From Bacteroidota bacterium (GTDB lineage: Bacteria > Bacteroidota > Ignavibacteria > Kapaibacteriales > NICIL-2), in the NCBI GenBank assembly GCA_019695345.1, contig JAIBAE010000027.1, positions 1 to 47,617 of the forward strand: 47,617 nucleotides of DNA, read 5' to 3'. Below the pieces are notes generated by a model. It was not told the DNA's origin. It ran no database searches and saw nothing but the letters and a program-made list of their open reading frames with translations. Shown here in pieces: positions 35,066-46,400 of this stretch; position 1 is the stretch's first letter, and each line of letters begins with the position of its first letter. A program made the position numbers and the translations under genes.

Positions 35066-37227
35066 TAGTGCGTTATAATTAACTTTTGTGAATAAATTTT
35101 ATCTACTGTTTTTACCAATACCACATAAACACCGGATTGTAACTGTGAACAAGGAATAGAAAACATCGTATCGGGGGTAAACACAGTGGTGTTCAGTACT
35201 TCATTACCAATTGTATTATATATCATGATGTTTTGTATGTTAAGTTCTGTTGAATGTATAGTGAATTCATTAATTGCCGGATTGGGAGTGATGGAAATAT
35301 TTGTGTGTTCTTTCAACACAGGAACGTCTGTTGTACTTAATGGTAGTGCAGCACGAAATATTCCATATCTACACAAAATAAAGAGTCCCTTAGCATGGGC
35401 AATAACTTCTGCCTCTTTAACACTCTGTTCAGCAGTAAGAATGTTATTTGTAACTTCATTCCATGTACGTCCTAAATTTGAACTATAATAGAAACGTAAA
35501 CGTGATTTAACAACAAACGTATCAACATTCTGTGTTATTAAAAGTATGTTCTGTTTGTAAACATCGTAGCTGTAGAAATACTGTTTATGCAACGGAAGTT
35601 GAATTTCATTCCATGTTGCCCCTATATCAGAAGACACATACATTTTATTAGAAGCTATATAAAGGTAATCATTATCAACCTTGAATTTGGCATAAGCATC
35701 ACTTATTGGTGTTGTAAACTCTTTCCAAGTTTTACCATTATCGGACGACTGTAGTTTATGGTTTGCAAATAACAAGCGGTCATTTGCTCTGATATCAAAA
35801 CAACTGTCCATCAGTTTATTATATTCTTTAATAGTATTTATATTAACTGAATACAACTTTTCTTTTGCAGTAAATAGAGTATTGTTATGTAAACACATCT
35901 TATCAGAATATGGCTTATCAAAGTTTATATAATCAATGTACAGTATACCATTCGTTTGTTTGTTTTGTACAAAAACAGCTTCTTCGCCTGTATTCGGTTG
36001 AAACTGATAACATACAACTGAGTTTGAATCTTCCACTACCGTATGAATAAACGGATACTTCGAAGCTACATCCCAACCTTCTGTAACTTCGTTATACTTC
36101 ATTAACATATTATCACATCTAAAAACATCGTTCTTTGTTTTTGCCATGTTGTTAAAATTTAGATACTGTAAAGTATTTGGTGTGTTTATGGTTTTCCAGT
36201 TATTCAAAGTGCTATCACTTACTAAATAACCATTCATTGTGACACCTAACACAGTACCATAGGGTAGAATAATACAATTTCTAATTGTATGTACAACATC
36301 ATTATTAAAGGTTGTCCAAGTAACACCGTTATCATGACTAATATGTTGTGTAGCTTTCATCAGGTTGTTAACTGTTAGGATACCAGACATCAAATCTCCA
36401 ACAATAATGATTGTAGAATCTTTAACAGTGATATTAACCCCTGTAGAAAGTAATGTATCGTTAGAATACCGATATAGAGGATACCAAAATTCACCTTCAT
36501 CTGTGCTTTGTAACAACAGTCCCTTGTAAGGAATTAAAAGTTTTGTTGTAGCTACAAAATCAGACTGATCATTAATTGAAATTGAGTCGCCGTTATATAC
36601 ACAAGGTATAAATGTTTTACCTAAATCCTGACTTCTGTATAGAATGTTCTTACCATTAATCAAGTTTATACTATAAATATTCTCACCTTTGGCAAAAATC
36701 TGGTTCCTCTCAGGATTCTGTATCGTATAAACAATATCCCAAGTCTCACCATTATCACCTGAAGTCCAAACGTCCAAAGAATTTGTTAGAACATACAACT
36801 TGTTTTTTCGTACAAATAATGAATGATCACCTGGGCCAATATCTTTAATATCGCTCCACACTTTCCCTGTATCATAACTCACTTCAAGTTTGTTATAACA
36901 CCATAAATTTTCCGGGGTAGTTGTTTTTGGTATATTATTCAAAACAGTTTTGTACCTGAATATAGCGTCCCCACCAATAGCTGAATTATGATACCTGTAT
37001 ATGGTATTGGCATACTCTACTGAATCGTATGGGAATGGTATCCATTGTGTTCCTTTATCAACTGAATACACTAATACGTTTTCGTTTCTTGCAAAAATGG
37101 TATCACCATTGAACCAAATCCTATCATGATAATCTGATATTGTAGTAGTTTTTTTCCATTGTAGTTCTTGTGACTGCAAGCTACATTTTGCAACTAATAC
37201 ACAAATGATAATAAGTATTGCCTTCAT
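35065..37227 (-). CDS. Secreted Asp-box (BNR) propeller protein with T9SS domain, paralog 2
   Basis: A 720-residue protein with a signal peptide (MKAILIIICVLVAKC, cleaved near LQSQ) followed by ELQWKKT, which parallels KLQWQKT of paralog 1. Asp boxes include SVDKGTQW, SYDTGKVW, SGDNGETW, SQDLGKTF, STDEGEFW, SHDNGVTW, SSDNGKTW, SSDIGATW and SSNLGRTW, about nine, consistent with a Vps10/sialidase-like propeller. A T9SS domain closes the protein (ISITPNPAINEFTI, LQSGVYVVLV, KLIITH). By eye, identity to paralog 1 is only about a third, far below that of the two leaders. The partner or ligand is unknown. Confidence 0.83.
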   Translation of the reverse strand: MKAILIIICVLVAKCSLQSQELQWKKTTTISDYHDRIWFNGDTIFARNENVLVYSVDKGTQWIPFPYDSVEYANTIYRYHNSAIGGDAIFRYKTVLNNIPKTTTPENLWCYNKLEVSYDTGKVWSDIKDIGPGDHSLFVRKNKLYVLTNSLDVWTSGDNGETWDIVYTIQNPERNQIFAKGENIYSINLINGKNILYRSQDLGKTFIPCVYNGDSISINDQSDFVATTKLLIPYKGLLLQSTDEGEFWYPLYRYSNDTLLSTGVNITVKDSTIIIVGDLMSGILTVNNLMKATQHISHDNGVTWTTFNNDVVHTIRNCIILPYGTVLGVTMNGYLVSDSTLNNWKTINTPNTLQYLNFNNMAKTKNDVFRCDNMLMKYNEVTEGWDVASKYPFIHTVVEDSNSVVCYQFQPNTGEEAVFVQNKQTNGILYIDYINFDKPYSDKMCLHNNTLFTAKEKLYSVNINTIKEYNKLMDSCFDIRANDRLLFANHKLQSSDNGKTWKEFTTPISDAYAKFKVDNDYLYIASNKMYVSSDIGATWNEIQLPLHKQYFYSYDVYKQNILLITQNVDTFVVKSRLRFYYSSNLGRTWNEVTNNILTAEQSVKEAEVIAHAKGLFILCRYGIFRAALPLSTTDVPVLKEHTNISITPNPAINEFTIHSTELNIQNIMIYNTIGNEVLNTTVFTPDTMFSIPCSQLQSGVYVVLVKTVDKIYSQKLIITH

Positions 37228-37301
37228 TACAATTCCTATATTGAATTTACTTTTATGTAGTTATTTCCATTACGAAACTATTGCTACTTATACAGGAAAA
37301 A

Positions 37302-37459
37302 AAGATAGAATCCGGGTGTGGTCTGTTTCTGACACTTATACGATTTTATGTCTTTGTTTTCTACAATTCCACGATTATCGGAGTTTTTTGCAGGTTGTTC
37401 CTTCCCCCCAGAAAAGGTTTTAGATAGAATTTGCCGTGCGGGGCGGTCGGGCGATAGCA
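37302..37459 (-). repeat. Duplicated 158-bp leader, copy 2
   Basis: Counterpart of 34828-34985. It lies 75 bp before the start of paralog 2. The proximal TAnnTTTG box of copy 1 is not conserved here (TATCTTTT). Confidence 0.8.
37397..37459 (-). repeat. Dispersed intergenic element, family A copy 9
   Basis: Same left box as copy 7 (TGCTATCGCCCGACCG). One stem position is broken by a G-to-C change relative to copy 7. Confidence 0.65.
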
Positions 37460-37493
37460 AAATATATTACCCCAATAACCCGCTCTACTTTCG

Positions 37494-38537
<1,044 letters not shown>

Positions 38538-38543
38538 TTTCTG

Positions 38544-38606
38544 TTGCTAACGCAAATCCGCACCAAATGGCGCTGTAACCACAACCATTATCTTGCGGGA
38601 TAGAAC
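38544..38606 (+). repeat. Dispersed intergenic element, family A copy 10
   Basis: Begins 6 bp after the gap stop codon. The stem has switched to CCGCA (38558-38562) / TGCGG (38594-38598), both sides changed relative to CGGCA/TGCCG, across 31 nt; right box GGGATAGAACC. Confidence 0.72.
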
Positions 38607-38620
38607 CTAACTTTTTCAAA

Positions 38621-38651
38621 AAGGCGTTGTTCGTTTACGTGGCAACGCCTT
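38621..38651 (+). terminator. Rho-independent terminator of gap
   Basis: A perfect 9-bp stem AAGGCGTTG / CAACGCCTT followed by GTTATTTT. Confidence 0.8.
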
Positions 38652-38667
38652 GTTATTTTGTACGTTG

Positions 38668-38708
38668 TAAAGACGTTCCAGAGAATGTCTTTACGAGTTC
38701 TAATTTTG
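38668..38708 (+). promoter_or_regulatory. pgk promoter region: inverted repeat plus TAnnTTTG box
   Basis: A perfect 7-bp inverted repeat TAAAGAC (38668-38674) / GTCTTTA (38687-38693) lies just upstream of TAATTTTG (38701-38708), which is 30 bp before the pgk start. The inverted repeat could be an operator or activator site for pgk; this is inference. Confidence 0.4.
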
Positions 38709-38738
38709 GATGACAAATTAAATTCAAAGGAAAACATC

Positions 38739-39926
38739 ATGATTAAAACTATTACCGATCTCGACCTTCACAACAAACGTGTACTTGTTCGAGTGGACTT
38801 CAACGTTCCGCTTGATGATAACAGAACAATAACCGACGACACACGCATTGTTGAATCCTTACCAACCATCAAGAAAATTATTGCCGATGGTGGCATTCCA
38901 ATTCTGATGTCGCATTTAGGCCGACCCAAAGGAGAGCGCAAAGAAAAGTACTCGCTTGCACCGGTAGCGGCACACCTGCAAACATTATTAGGTATTACTG
39001 TTCACTTTGCAACAGATTGCATTGGCGAGCCGGCAACAACAACCGTAGCCGCAGCAAAACCCGGAGAAGTTGTGTTGTTAGAAAACCTCCGCTTTTATGC
39101 AGAAGAAGAAAAGAACGATGCCGGATTTGCCGAACAACTCTCCCACCTTGGCGATGTGTACATTAACGATGCGTTTGGAACTGCACACCGCGCACATGCT
39201 AGTACCGAAGGTGTTGCAAAGTTTTTTGTAGGCAATCGTGCATCTGGCTACTTAATAGCAAAAGAGTTAGAGTATATTGGCGGTGCTTTACAAAATCCTC
39301 AACGTCCGTTTACAGCTATACTTGGTGGTAGTAAAGTATCCGATAAAATCGAAGTAATCAGCAATTTGTTATCCATAGCCGATGCTATTTTAATTGGTGG
39401 TGGGATGGCAAACACGTTTGCAAAAGCTATGGGCTATGAAATGGGCGACTCGTTAGTTGAAACAGATAAAGTTGACCTTGCTAAAGAACTCATTACAAAA
39501 TCCGAGAATAAACTCATCTTCCCTGTTGATGCAGTTATAGCCGATGCGTTTGATGCAAATGCTAACACCCAGATAGTTGACATGAATAAAGTTCCAACCG
39601 GATGGCGAGTGTTAGATATTGGTCCTAAATCAGTTGCGTTATTTGCACAACAGATTGCCAATTCTAAAACCGTTGTTTGGAACGGACCAATGGGTGTGTT
39701 TGAGATGGATGCTTTTAACAAAGGAACATTTGCCGTTGCACAAGCGTTAGCAAATGCAACTACAACCGGAACTATAACAATTATTGGTGGCGGCGATTCT
39801 GCTGCTGCAATTGCGCAAGCAGGATTAAAAGACCAGGTATCTCATGTTTCAACCGGAGGCGGTGCATCGTTAGAATATCTGGAAGGCAAACAACTTCCGG
39901 GAATCGTTGTATTAGATGAGCAATAG
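38739..39926 (+). CDS. pgk: Phosphoglycerate kinase
   Basis: A 395-residue glycolytic kinase that transfers the acyl phosphate of 1,3-bisphosphoglycerate to ADP. The start at 38739 follows AAAGGAAA and gives the usual family length; the 27 extra upstream codons include the promoter region. Motifs are VRVDFNVPL (17-25), SHLGRPKGE, LLENLRFY, NDAFGTAHRAHAS, ILGGSKVSDKI, IGGGMANTF, WNGPMGVFE and GGGDSAAA for nucleotide binding. All are intact. It lies 201 bp after gap and 55 bp before a rhomboid gene on the same strand. Confidence 0.97.
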   Translation: MIKTITDLDLHNKRVLVRVDFNVPLDDNRTITDDTRIVESLPTIKKIIADGGIPILMSHLGRPKGERKEKYSLAPVAAHLQTLLGITVHFATDCIGEPATTTVAAAKPGEVVLLENLRFYAEEEKNDAGFAEQLSHLGDVYINDAFGTAHRAHASTEGVAKFFVGNRASGYLIAKELEYIGGALQNPQRPFTAILGGSKVSDKIEVISNLLSIADAILIGGGMANTFAKAMGYEMGDSLVETDKVDLAKELITKSENKLIFPVDAVIADAFDANANTQIVDMNKVPTGWRVLDIGPKSVALFAQQIANSKTVVWNGPMGVFEMDAFNKGTFAVAQALANATTTGTITIIGGGDSAAAIAQAGLKDQVSHVSTGGGASLEYLEGKQLPGIVVLDEQ

Positions 39927-39981
39927 CAATCAGTTTCAAAACCAATCGTCAGCAAAGAACAAATAACAATTCAGGTTTACT

Positions 39982-40935
39982 ATGTCTCGAAATTTTGGTG
40001 GCAGGAGAATGAGTGCATACTCAATGTTTACACCTGCCATAAAAACAATTATCATTATTAACGTTCTGATTTTTATACTTCAGAAAGGTATTTTTCCAGG
40101 TTTTCAAATTGGAGATCTGACTTTAGAGCAAGTGTTTACCAAGTATTCAGCTCTTTGGCAAATTAACAGTGGACTATTTTATGTTTGGCAACTTGTTACT
40201 TACCAATTTATGCATGGCGGAATCGGACATATATTCTTTAATATGTACGGTCTGTATTTGTTAGGGTCTGAAGTTGAGTACCTTTGGGGTTCTAAGCGGT
40301 TTACCTGGTTTTATCTGTTATCAGGTATTGGTGCTGGGTTAACACACATGTTGTTCCATATGTTGTTTCACACTAACAATCCGTACGGAGTTGAAACATA
40401 CATTCCAACGGTTGGTGCATCAGGTTCAATCTTTGGAGTTATGCTTGCTTTTGCCTACATGTTCCCCGAACGTGAACTCATGATTTTCCCGTTATTCATT
40501 CCAATTCGCGCAAGAATTTTTGTTGGGCTGTATATTGGTTTAAACCTGTTGCAAGGTATAATGGGTACCGACCAAGGCGTTGCACATTTTGCTCACCTTG
40601 GTGGTGCCCTTACAGGATTTCTTCTCATTAAGTTTGGCGATAAACTTGGAATCTTCGGTGCATTAGATAAACTCTCCGGATTGTTTGGCGGGAACAAAGA
40701 AACCTACAACGGCGGTAGAGTTGTTGAAGCACACTTTAAGGAACGAACTGTAGAAACAGAGCAATCCACCGAACGGAAAGTTATGTTTCATGGTGGTACG
40801 TTTTTCCATAATGGCGAACAAATTACACCGGAGATTGTTGATTCCATTCTCGATAAAATAAATGTGGTTGGCTTTGATAATCTATCCGACCGCGAAAAAG
40901 AAATCCTTCGCGAAGTAAGCCGAAGGATGAGCTAA
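39982..40935 (+). CDS. Rhomboid family intramembrane serine protease
   Basis: A 317-residue membrane protein with about six hydrophobic helices within residues 18-220. Rhomboid signatures are present: the amphipathic MHGGIGHIFFNMYGL (77-91), the catalytic serine in GASGS (S147) and the catalytic histidine in AHFAHLGG (H205, with H202 nearby), followed by GALTGFL. It is therefore predicted to be active. The C-terminal 95 residues (about 222-317) are soluble and charged, cytosolic in the usual topology, ending in a short helix FDNLSDREKEILREVSRRMS seen in many Bacteroidota rhomboids. Substrate unknown. It probably shares a transcript with pgk. Confidence 0.93.
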   Translation: MSRNFGGRRMSAYSMFTPAIKTIIIINVLIFILQKGIFPGFQIGDLTLEQVFTKYSALWQINSGLFYVWQLVTYQFMHGGIGHIFFNMYGLYLLGSEVEYLWGSKRFTWFYLLSGIGAGLTHMLFHMLFHTNNPYGVETYIPTVGASGSIFGVMLAFAYMFPERELMIFPLFIPIRARIFVGLYIGLNLLQGIMGTDQGVAHFAHLGGALTGFLLIKFGDKLGIFGALDKLSGLFGGNKETYNGGRVVEAHFKERTVETEQSTERKVMFHGGTFFHNGEQITPEIVDSILDKINVVGFDNLSDREKEILREVSRRMS

Positions 40936-40946
40936 CTATACTATGC

Positions 40947-41010
40947 TTCCCCTCACGTGCCGAAGCAATTGCACTGCGCCGGCACCCGGGCGGAACCAAA
41001 CCTTTAGCGT
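40947..41010 (-). repeat. Dispersed GC-rich element, family B copy 3
   Basis: Minus strand: GCGACGCTAAAGGTTTGGTTCC, then CCCGGGTGCCGGCGCAG, then AATTGCTTCGGCACGTG. It forms an inverted pair with copy 4, 21 bp away. Confidence 0.6.
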
Positions 41011-41031
41011 CGCTTGTTGTTGATTACTAAT

Positions 41032-41100
41032 TGCGATGCAGGTTTGCCCGGAGCGGACACGTTACCGCGCAGGAGGATCGCTTCGGCAGAAGTGGTTAAC
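41032..41100 (+). repeat. Dispersed GC-rich element, family B copy 4
   Basis: Reads ATTGCGATGCAGGTTTGCCC, then ACCGCGCAGG, then ATCGCTTCGGCAGAAG. The frame of ispG is open back into this repeat, which explains a spurious 37-residue N-terminal extension. Confidence 0.6.
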
Positions 41101-41146
41101 CCCAGTAATGGTTAACCCAATATTTTATTCTATTCGTAAGTTGATA

Positions 41147-43075
41147 ATGAAACCATACTGTACTTCGTTAACTGAATACTCGCGCTTTGTTACCAGAGAA
41201 GTTTCCATTGGCGATGTAAAGCTTGGAGGGAATAATCCTATCCGCGTACAAAGCATGACTACAACCGACACAATGAATACCATTGCAACGGTTGAGCAAT
41301 CTATCCGCATGATTGAAGCCGGGTGCGAGTTAGTACGTATCACTGCCCCAAGCAAAAACGAAGCTGAAAATTTAGCGAACATCAAAAAGGAATTACGCGC
41401 TCGGGGTTACAATACACCACTGGTTGCTGATATTCATTTTACTCCAAACGCAGCCGAGATTGCAGCACGCATTGTAGAAAAAGTACGGGTAAATCCTGGT
41501 AACTACGCCGATAAAAAGAAGTTCGAGCTTATTGATTACACCGATGCCGATTACAACGAGGAATTAGAGAGAATACGAGAGAAATTTACACCATTAGTTA
41601 ATGTTTGTAAAGAATACGGTACTGCTCTGCGCATTGGAACTAACCACGGTTCTCTTTCCGATAGAATTATGTCACGCTATGGTGATACACCGTTAGGAAT
41701 GGTGGAATCTGCAATGGAGTTTTTACGTATCTGTGAAGACAACAACTTCAGGAATATCGTAATCTCTATGAAGGCATCTAATACTCAAGTTATGGTACAG
41801 GCCTACCGTTTATTAGTAGCTACCATGATAGAAAACAATATGAACTATCCGTTGCATCTTGGCGTTACCGAGGCAGGTGATGGAGAGGACGGAAGGATAA
41901 AATCGGCTGTTGGAATTGGAACACTGTTAGAAGATGGTTTGGGTGATACCATTCGCGTATCGTTAACAGAGGAACCTGAATTTGAAATACCCGTAGCAAA
42001 GGCATTAGTTGAGCCATACAACAACCGTAGTGAAACACAAACGCCAATTCCTACAATCGCTACATATCCTATTAATCCCTATGAATACACTCGTAGAACA
42101 ACACATGCGACGGTAAACATTGGCGAGCGCAACGTACCACGGGTTATAGTAGATGCGCACAACTTGTCAATTGATTCACACGTAAAATTGTTTAGAGTTG
42201 GATATAACTACTCAGTTCCGTTAGATAAATGGAACATTGCTGATATGGCGTGCGATTATTTGTATGTTGGCAACCAATCAATTCCATTTGAGATTCCGGG
42301 AACGTTAGGAATAATACAAGATTATTCTGTGTGGGAACAAAAAGAACAACATTATCCCCTGTTCAGTTTTGTTGATTATATCAAATCGGAAAAACGTTCA
42401 TCGGAATTGAATTTTGTTGAGTGTACTCTTCCTGATATACTCCATGAAACATTCTCCGTACTGAAAGATGACTCAACAGTAGTAGTGGTATTAAAAAGTA
42501 ACAATACTCACACAATGGCAGAGTTACGCTGTGCAATAGCGCAATTATTAACTATGCAAAGCTCAATCCCCGTAATAGTTAAGTACAACGGTTACGGTTT
42601 AACTAATGAACAACTACAACTTCATGCTTCCACGACTTTTGGTGGGTTATTACTTGACGGTCTTGGTGATGGTGTGTGGATTGAAAGTAATGCAGAACAT
42701 AACCAAAAGTTCCATAACGAAACAATGTTTGGAATTTTACAGGCAACACGTACACGCATTTCTAAAACAGAGTATATTTCTTGCCCATCGTGCGGAAGAA
42801 CGCTATTTGATTTGCAGGAAACAACCGCTAACATTCGCTCAAGAACTTCGCACCTTAAAGGAGTGAAAATTGGCATTATGGGATGTATTGTAAACGGTCC
42901 GGGAGAGATGGCAGATGCCGATTATGGCTATGTTGGTTCGGGCGTTGGTAAGATTTCTTTATACAAAGGTAAAGAGGTTATCAAAAAGAATATCGCGTCC
43001 GAGAATGCCGTAGATGAACTTATTCAGTTAATAAAAGATGGTGGCGATTGGGTAGATGTTCCGCTTGAAATTTAA
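41147..43075 (+). CDS. ispG: 4-hydroxy-3-methylbut-2-enyl diphosphate synthase, long form
   Basis: A 642-residue [4Fe-4S] enzyme of the MEP isoprenoid pathway (GcpE), converting methylerythritol cyclodiphosphate to HMBPP. The start at 41147 (MKPYCTSLTEY) is chosen because the upstream extension lies in a repeat. The N-terminal TIM barrel is seen in IRVQSMTTTDT, LVADIHFTPNAA, RVNPGNY and LHLGVTEAGDGEDGRIKSAVGIG. A roughly 250-residue insert (about 300-530) separates it from the Fe-S domain, the long form known from Bacteroidota, Chlorobi, Chlamydiae and plants. Cluster ligands are C546, C549 (CPSCGR), C580 (GCIVNGPGE) and E587. A strong terminator follows. Confidence 0.95.
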   Translation: MKPYCTSLTEYSRFVTREVSIGDVKLGGNNPIRVQSMTTTDTMNTIATVEQSIRMIEAGCELVRITAPSKNEAENLANIKKELRARGYNTPLVADIHFTPNAAEIAARIVEKVRVNPGNYADKKKFELIDYTDADYNEELERIREKFTPLVNVCKEYGTALRIGTNHGSLSDRIMSRYGDTPLGMVESAMEFLRICEDNNFRNIVISMKASNTQVMVQAYRLLVATMIENNMNYPLHLGVTEAGDGEDGRIKSAVGIGTLLEDGLGDTIRVSLTEEPEFEIPVAKALVEPYNNRSETQTPIPTIATYPINPYEYTRRTTHATVNIGERNVPRVIVDAHNLSIDSHVKLFRVGYNYSVPLDKWNIADMACDYLYVGNQSIPFEIPGTLGIIQDYSVWEQKEQHYPLFSFVDYIKSEKRSSELNFVECTLPDILHETFSVLKDDSTVVVVLKSNNTHTMAELRCAIAQLLTMQSSIPVIVKYNGYGLTNEQLQLHASTTFGGLLLDGLGDGVWIESNAEHNQKFHNETMFGILQATRTRISKTEYISCPSCGRTLFDLQETTANIRSRTSHLKGVKIGIMGCIVNGPGEMADADYGYVGSGVGKISLYKGKEVIKKNIASENAVDELIQLIKDGGDWVDVPLEI

Positions 43076-43158
43076 CTTCTGCATTCGCTAAACAATCACT
43101 AAATTGCATTCGAGTTGAGCAGTATTCTCTCCCCTGAATGCTGCGCCAAGACGCTCTT

Positions 43159-43185
43159 GCCTGATGCGACCCCTATGCATCGGGC
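43159..43185 (+). terminator. Rho-independent terminator of ispG
   Basis: GCCTGATGC pairs with GCATCGGGC (one wobble) and is followed by TTTTTTGTTT. Confidence 0.88.
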
Positions 43186-43196
43186 TTTTTTGTTTC

Positions 43197-43259
43197 TGCT
43201 ATCGCCGGACGGCACCAATTCACAACTACTAAAACCCTCGATGTGCCGATAAATTCCTC
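43197..43259 (+). repeat. Dispersed intergenic element, family A copy 11
   Basis: TGCTATCGCCGGACGGCACC box. It has the longest stem of the family, CGGCAC (43210-43215) / GTGCCG (43243-43248). It lies 14 bp from an oppositely oriented family B copy. Confidence 0.7.
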
Positions 43260-43273
43260 TTTACCAATCATCC

Positions 43274-43344
43274 TCAATCGCGACGCTGAACGATTGGCTC
43301 CGACCGGGTTGCGGCGCTAGATGAATTGCTTCGGCAAAGGCGGG
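43274..43344 (+). repeat. Dispersed GC-rich element, family B copy 5
   Basis: Reads AATCGCGACGCTGAACGATT, GGCTCCGACCGGGTTGCGGC, then AATTGCTTCGGCAAAGGCGGG. Its first 45 or so bases are nearly identical to copy 6. Confidence 0.75.
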
Positions 43345-43348
43345 ATAT

Positions 43349-43384
43349 AACAAATGGCGAAGTAATATAACCTCGCCATTTGTT
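43349..43384 (-). terminator. Terminator hairpin of the 43436 gene
   Basis: A perfect 12-bp stem AACAAATGGCGA / TCGCCATTTGTT, 52 bp past the stop codon on the minus strand. The T-run after it is weak. Confidence 0.7.
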
Positions 43385-43435
43385 AGTTAGCTTACATAAT
43401 ATCAATGAAATTTCTTGAGTATTATTGATGATCTA

Positions 43436-46400
43436 CTAGTTCAACGGAACTGCTGTGATATAGGAGCCAGCAGCCAATTCTGTTGGATTATTGTTTGTGT
43501 TTACTTGTTTAGCCCAACGAAAACGTAGAACACCAGATGTTGTCGTTGTAACAATTCCTTCAACATGACCGGTAGCCCAGCTAGGATTTGCAATCCCAAT
43601 TGATGTCTCAAAATCTGTAGTAAATGAAACATCATTAAAAAGCGGGGCTGCTGAAGTGTTTAGAAGATTTATAAAACCACCATTACTTAATGAACCAGTA
43701 TATGAGAAGTTATAACGGAAATGATCACCACTACCTGCATTTACTCGTCGCATTTGAAATACTATAGTAATCTTGTATGTTTTTCCAGCGGCAAGAGTAA
43801 CAAACATTTCAGCATCATCAGCTACTGTAGTTGAATTGCGTGTTTCGTTAGTTGTTTTGCGACCATAGCTGGGTGAAGTACCACCACCACCACTTGGTGC
43901 AGCCCAAGCAACTGACGAACCGTTGTATGTTAACACGTCACCCGAAGCTGCGCCGGTTGGGTCTATTTTTTCAGTTGTTACTGCATTGCTTGCTAAATGC
44001 CTGTTTGTAACAGAAAATGTCAAGAGTTTTAATCCGCTTATTGCACTATCTGCCATCTTACTGGTTGTTACGGTTCCGTTGGCGACTTTACTGGTTGTGA
44101 TTGCATTAGCCACAATATCTGAGTTTTGAATACTGTTTACAAGATTCAGTTTGCTATATGCTATAGCGGCAGTTGGTGATACATCAGCATTTACTATGGT
44201 TCCATCAGAAATATGACTGCTTGTAACAGCGCCACTGACAATAACTGGATTAGGATAGGTTCCTGATAAATCTCCACCCGCTGCACCACTAGTAGAAATT
44301 GTTATCCAACTTAATGAACTATTTCCATTAGTACTTAACACTTGGCCATTTGTTCCATCGGCATTTGGCAAGGTCCATGTAACATCATTGGCAACGCTAT
44401 TTGGGGCCTTGAATGCCACATAATTAGTACCATTAGGAAAATTACCGGAAGAAGAATATTGCTCATAAAAACGTAGGCTGCGTGTGTTATTATCATTGTT
44501 TGCAAGCCACAAATCTGTATTTCCAAATACAGCTGTATTTATGGCTGATATTGTCATGTCATTACCACCAACGTTACCACCTAAAAAGCCAAAGGAACCA
44601 CTACCATTAAGAATTAATCCTCGCCCACCTGGTACACAAGAAAAATCACTATATGCTTGATTCATCAAACCACCAGACACTGTGGCTGCAACACCAGAAG
44701 CTACATTTGAGTAACCTCCACCTACAGTGGAATAATCTGAGTTAGTTAGAATACTATTTCCTAAACCTCCACTAATGGTTGTAAAATTACTATGTGCCCA
44801 ATTGTGTGTACCACCAGCAACTGTAGCCCCGTATGCAACAGCCCAATTTACATCCCCGCCCCCAACTGTGGCGTAGGTATTTGATGCTTTATTTCCTGAA
44901 CCGCCTAATATAGCAGATTGTTCACCGGTTGCTTCATTAACATTACCTCCTGCTACGGTAGAGTAAAACGAATTTGCAATGTTAGCATATCCACCTCCTA
45001 TTGTGGAAAATGAAAGTCTGGTAGTATTACCTTGACCACCAGCTATTGTAGAGTATGTACCTTTTGCCGTGTTATTATCCCCTCCTCCAACAACAGTTCC
45101 TAAATCATTTGCAATATTGCTACTACCGCCACCGATTACAGACAAACTACCCGTTGCAACTTGCGATGCATCTGAACGCACAGTTTGCCAATCTACTGCA
45201 TTAGCTCCGCGCTTGTTACCACCAGATGTCCCATTATCGGGCATAGTAGCTAATATAGCGCCTGTACCACGAGGTGTCAGAACAAAATCGGTATTAACAG
45301 TTCCTCCACTTACCCTCAGTTGAGCTGCATTAATCGAAGTATTAGGTGCTACAGTGTTAAGAGATTCAGCAAAATTTGTTAACCCACTACTTGTCCATAC
45401 AATGTTCGAACCATTAAAACCAAGAACCTGCCCTGCAGTTGCACCTGTAGCTGAAATTTTAGGTAACGTAACTGATGAATTAGCAATCTTTGAACTTGTT
45501 ACAGCGTCATTAGCTATGGTTGGATTAGGATATGTGCTTGAAAGATCACCACCTGCTGCGCCACTTGGTGGTAAACTTGTTGGAACTCCACTTAACTTAC
45601 TATAATCAATCCCAGCCGATGGTGCTATATCGGCATCTACTATACTTCCATCAGTAATCTTTGCACTGTTTACTGCTCCGTTAGCTATTGTATTATCTCC
45701 TGAACTTCCCGTTACATCTCCAAGCATTGTTACACTTGTGGTTGTTGGGGGTGTTGCCCATACGATACTTGAACCGTTATATGTTATAACTTTGCCATTT
45801 GTTGCTCCAGTTGATGATAACTTTCCCAAACCAATTGAGTTGTTGTTTAATGTTAAATACCCTGTGCCTGATATGTTTGAATTCAAATTAATATTACCTC
45901 CTATCTCAGCCCCACTATTCCATATCAATGCCTGCCCTTTATTTCCGCCTTTGTCTGTATTTTCTTGTAAGCCATTACCAATAGTAATCTCGTTGCCTGT
46001 TTGCGTTACCGAGATTCCGTCACTTCCCTTTATTGATATATTTCCGGTTACATTGTTTACACTTTGAACTACTTTTGCATCCGGGCTTAACGACTTTGCT
46101 ACTTCTGCTGTACCGGCATTCTCAGCGTACAGGGCATACGGTGAGGCTGTTAATGCTGTACGGGGTTGTAACTCTTCGCCCCCGTTTACACTTACTCCCA
46201 TAAAATACGCACGGTCGAACTTCATTCTACTTGGAAATGGATTGACACTCCCGATTATCATATTAAACACACCACGTACTACTGTTACTCGTTGTGTTTC
46301 CATATAGACTACATCTTCTTCATTAACTCCTTCGTACAATCGTACTATTACCTTGTAGTTACCATCCGGTAAAAACTTACCTGTTGCAGGGTCGGCTAAA

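Noticed and set aside
41036-41146. 37-residue N-terminal extension of IspG
   Set aside because: It lies in a family B repeat and has no similarity to the start of IspG proteins.
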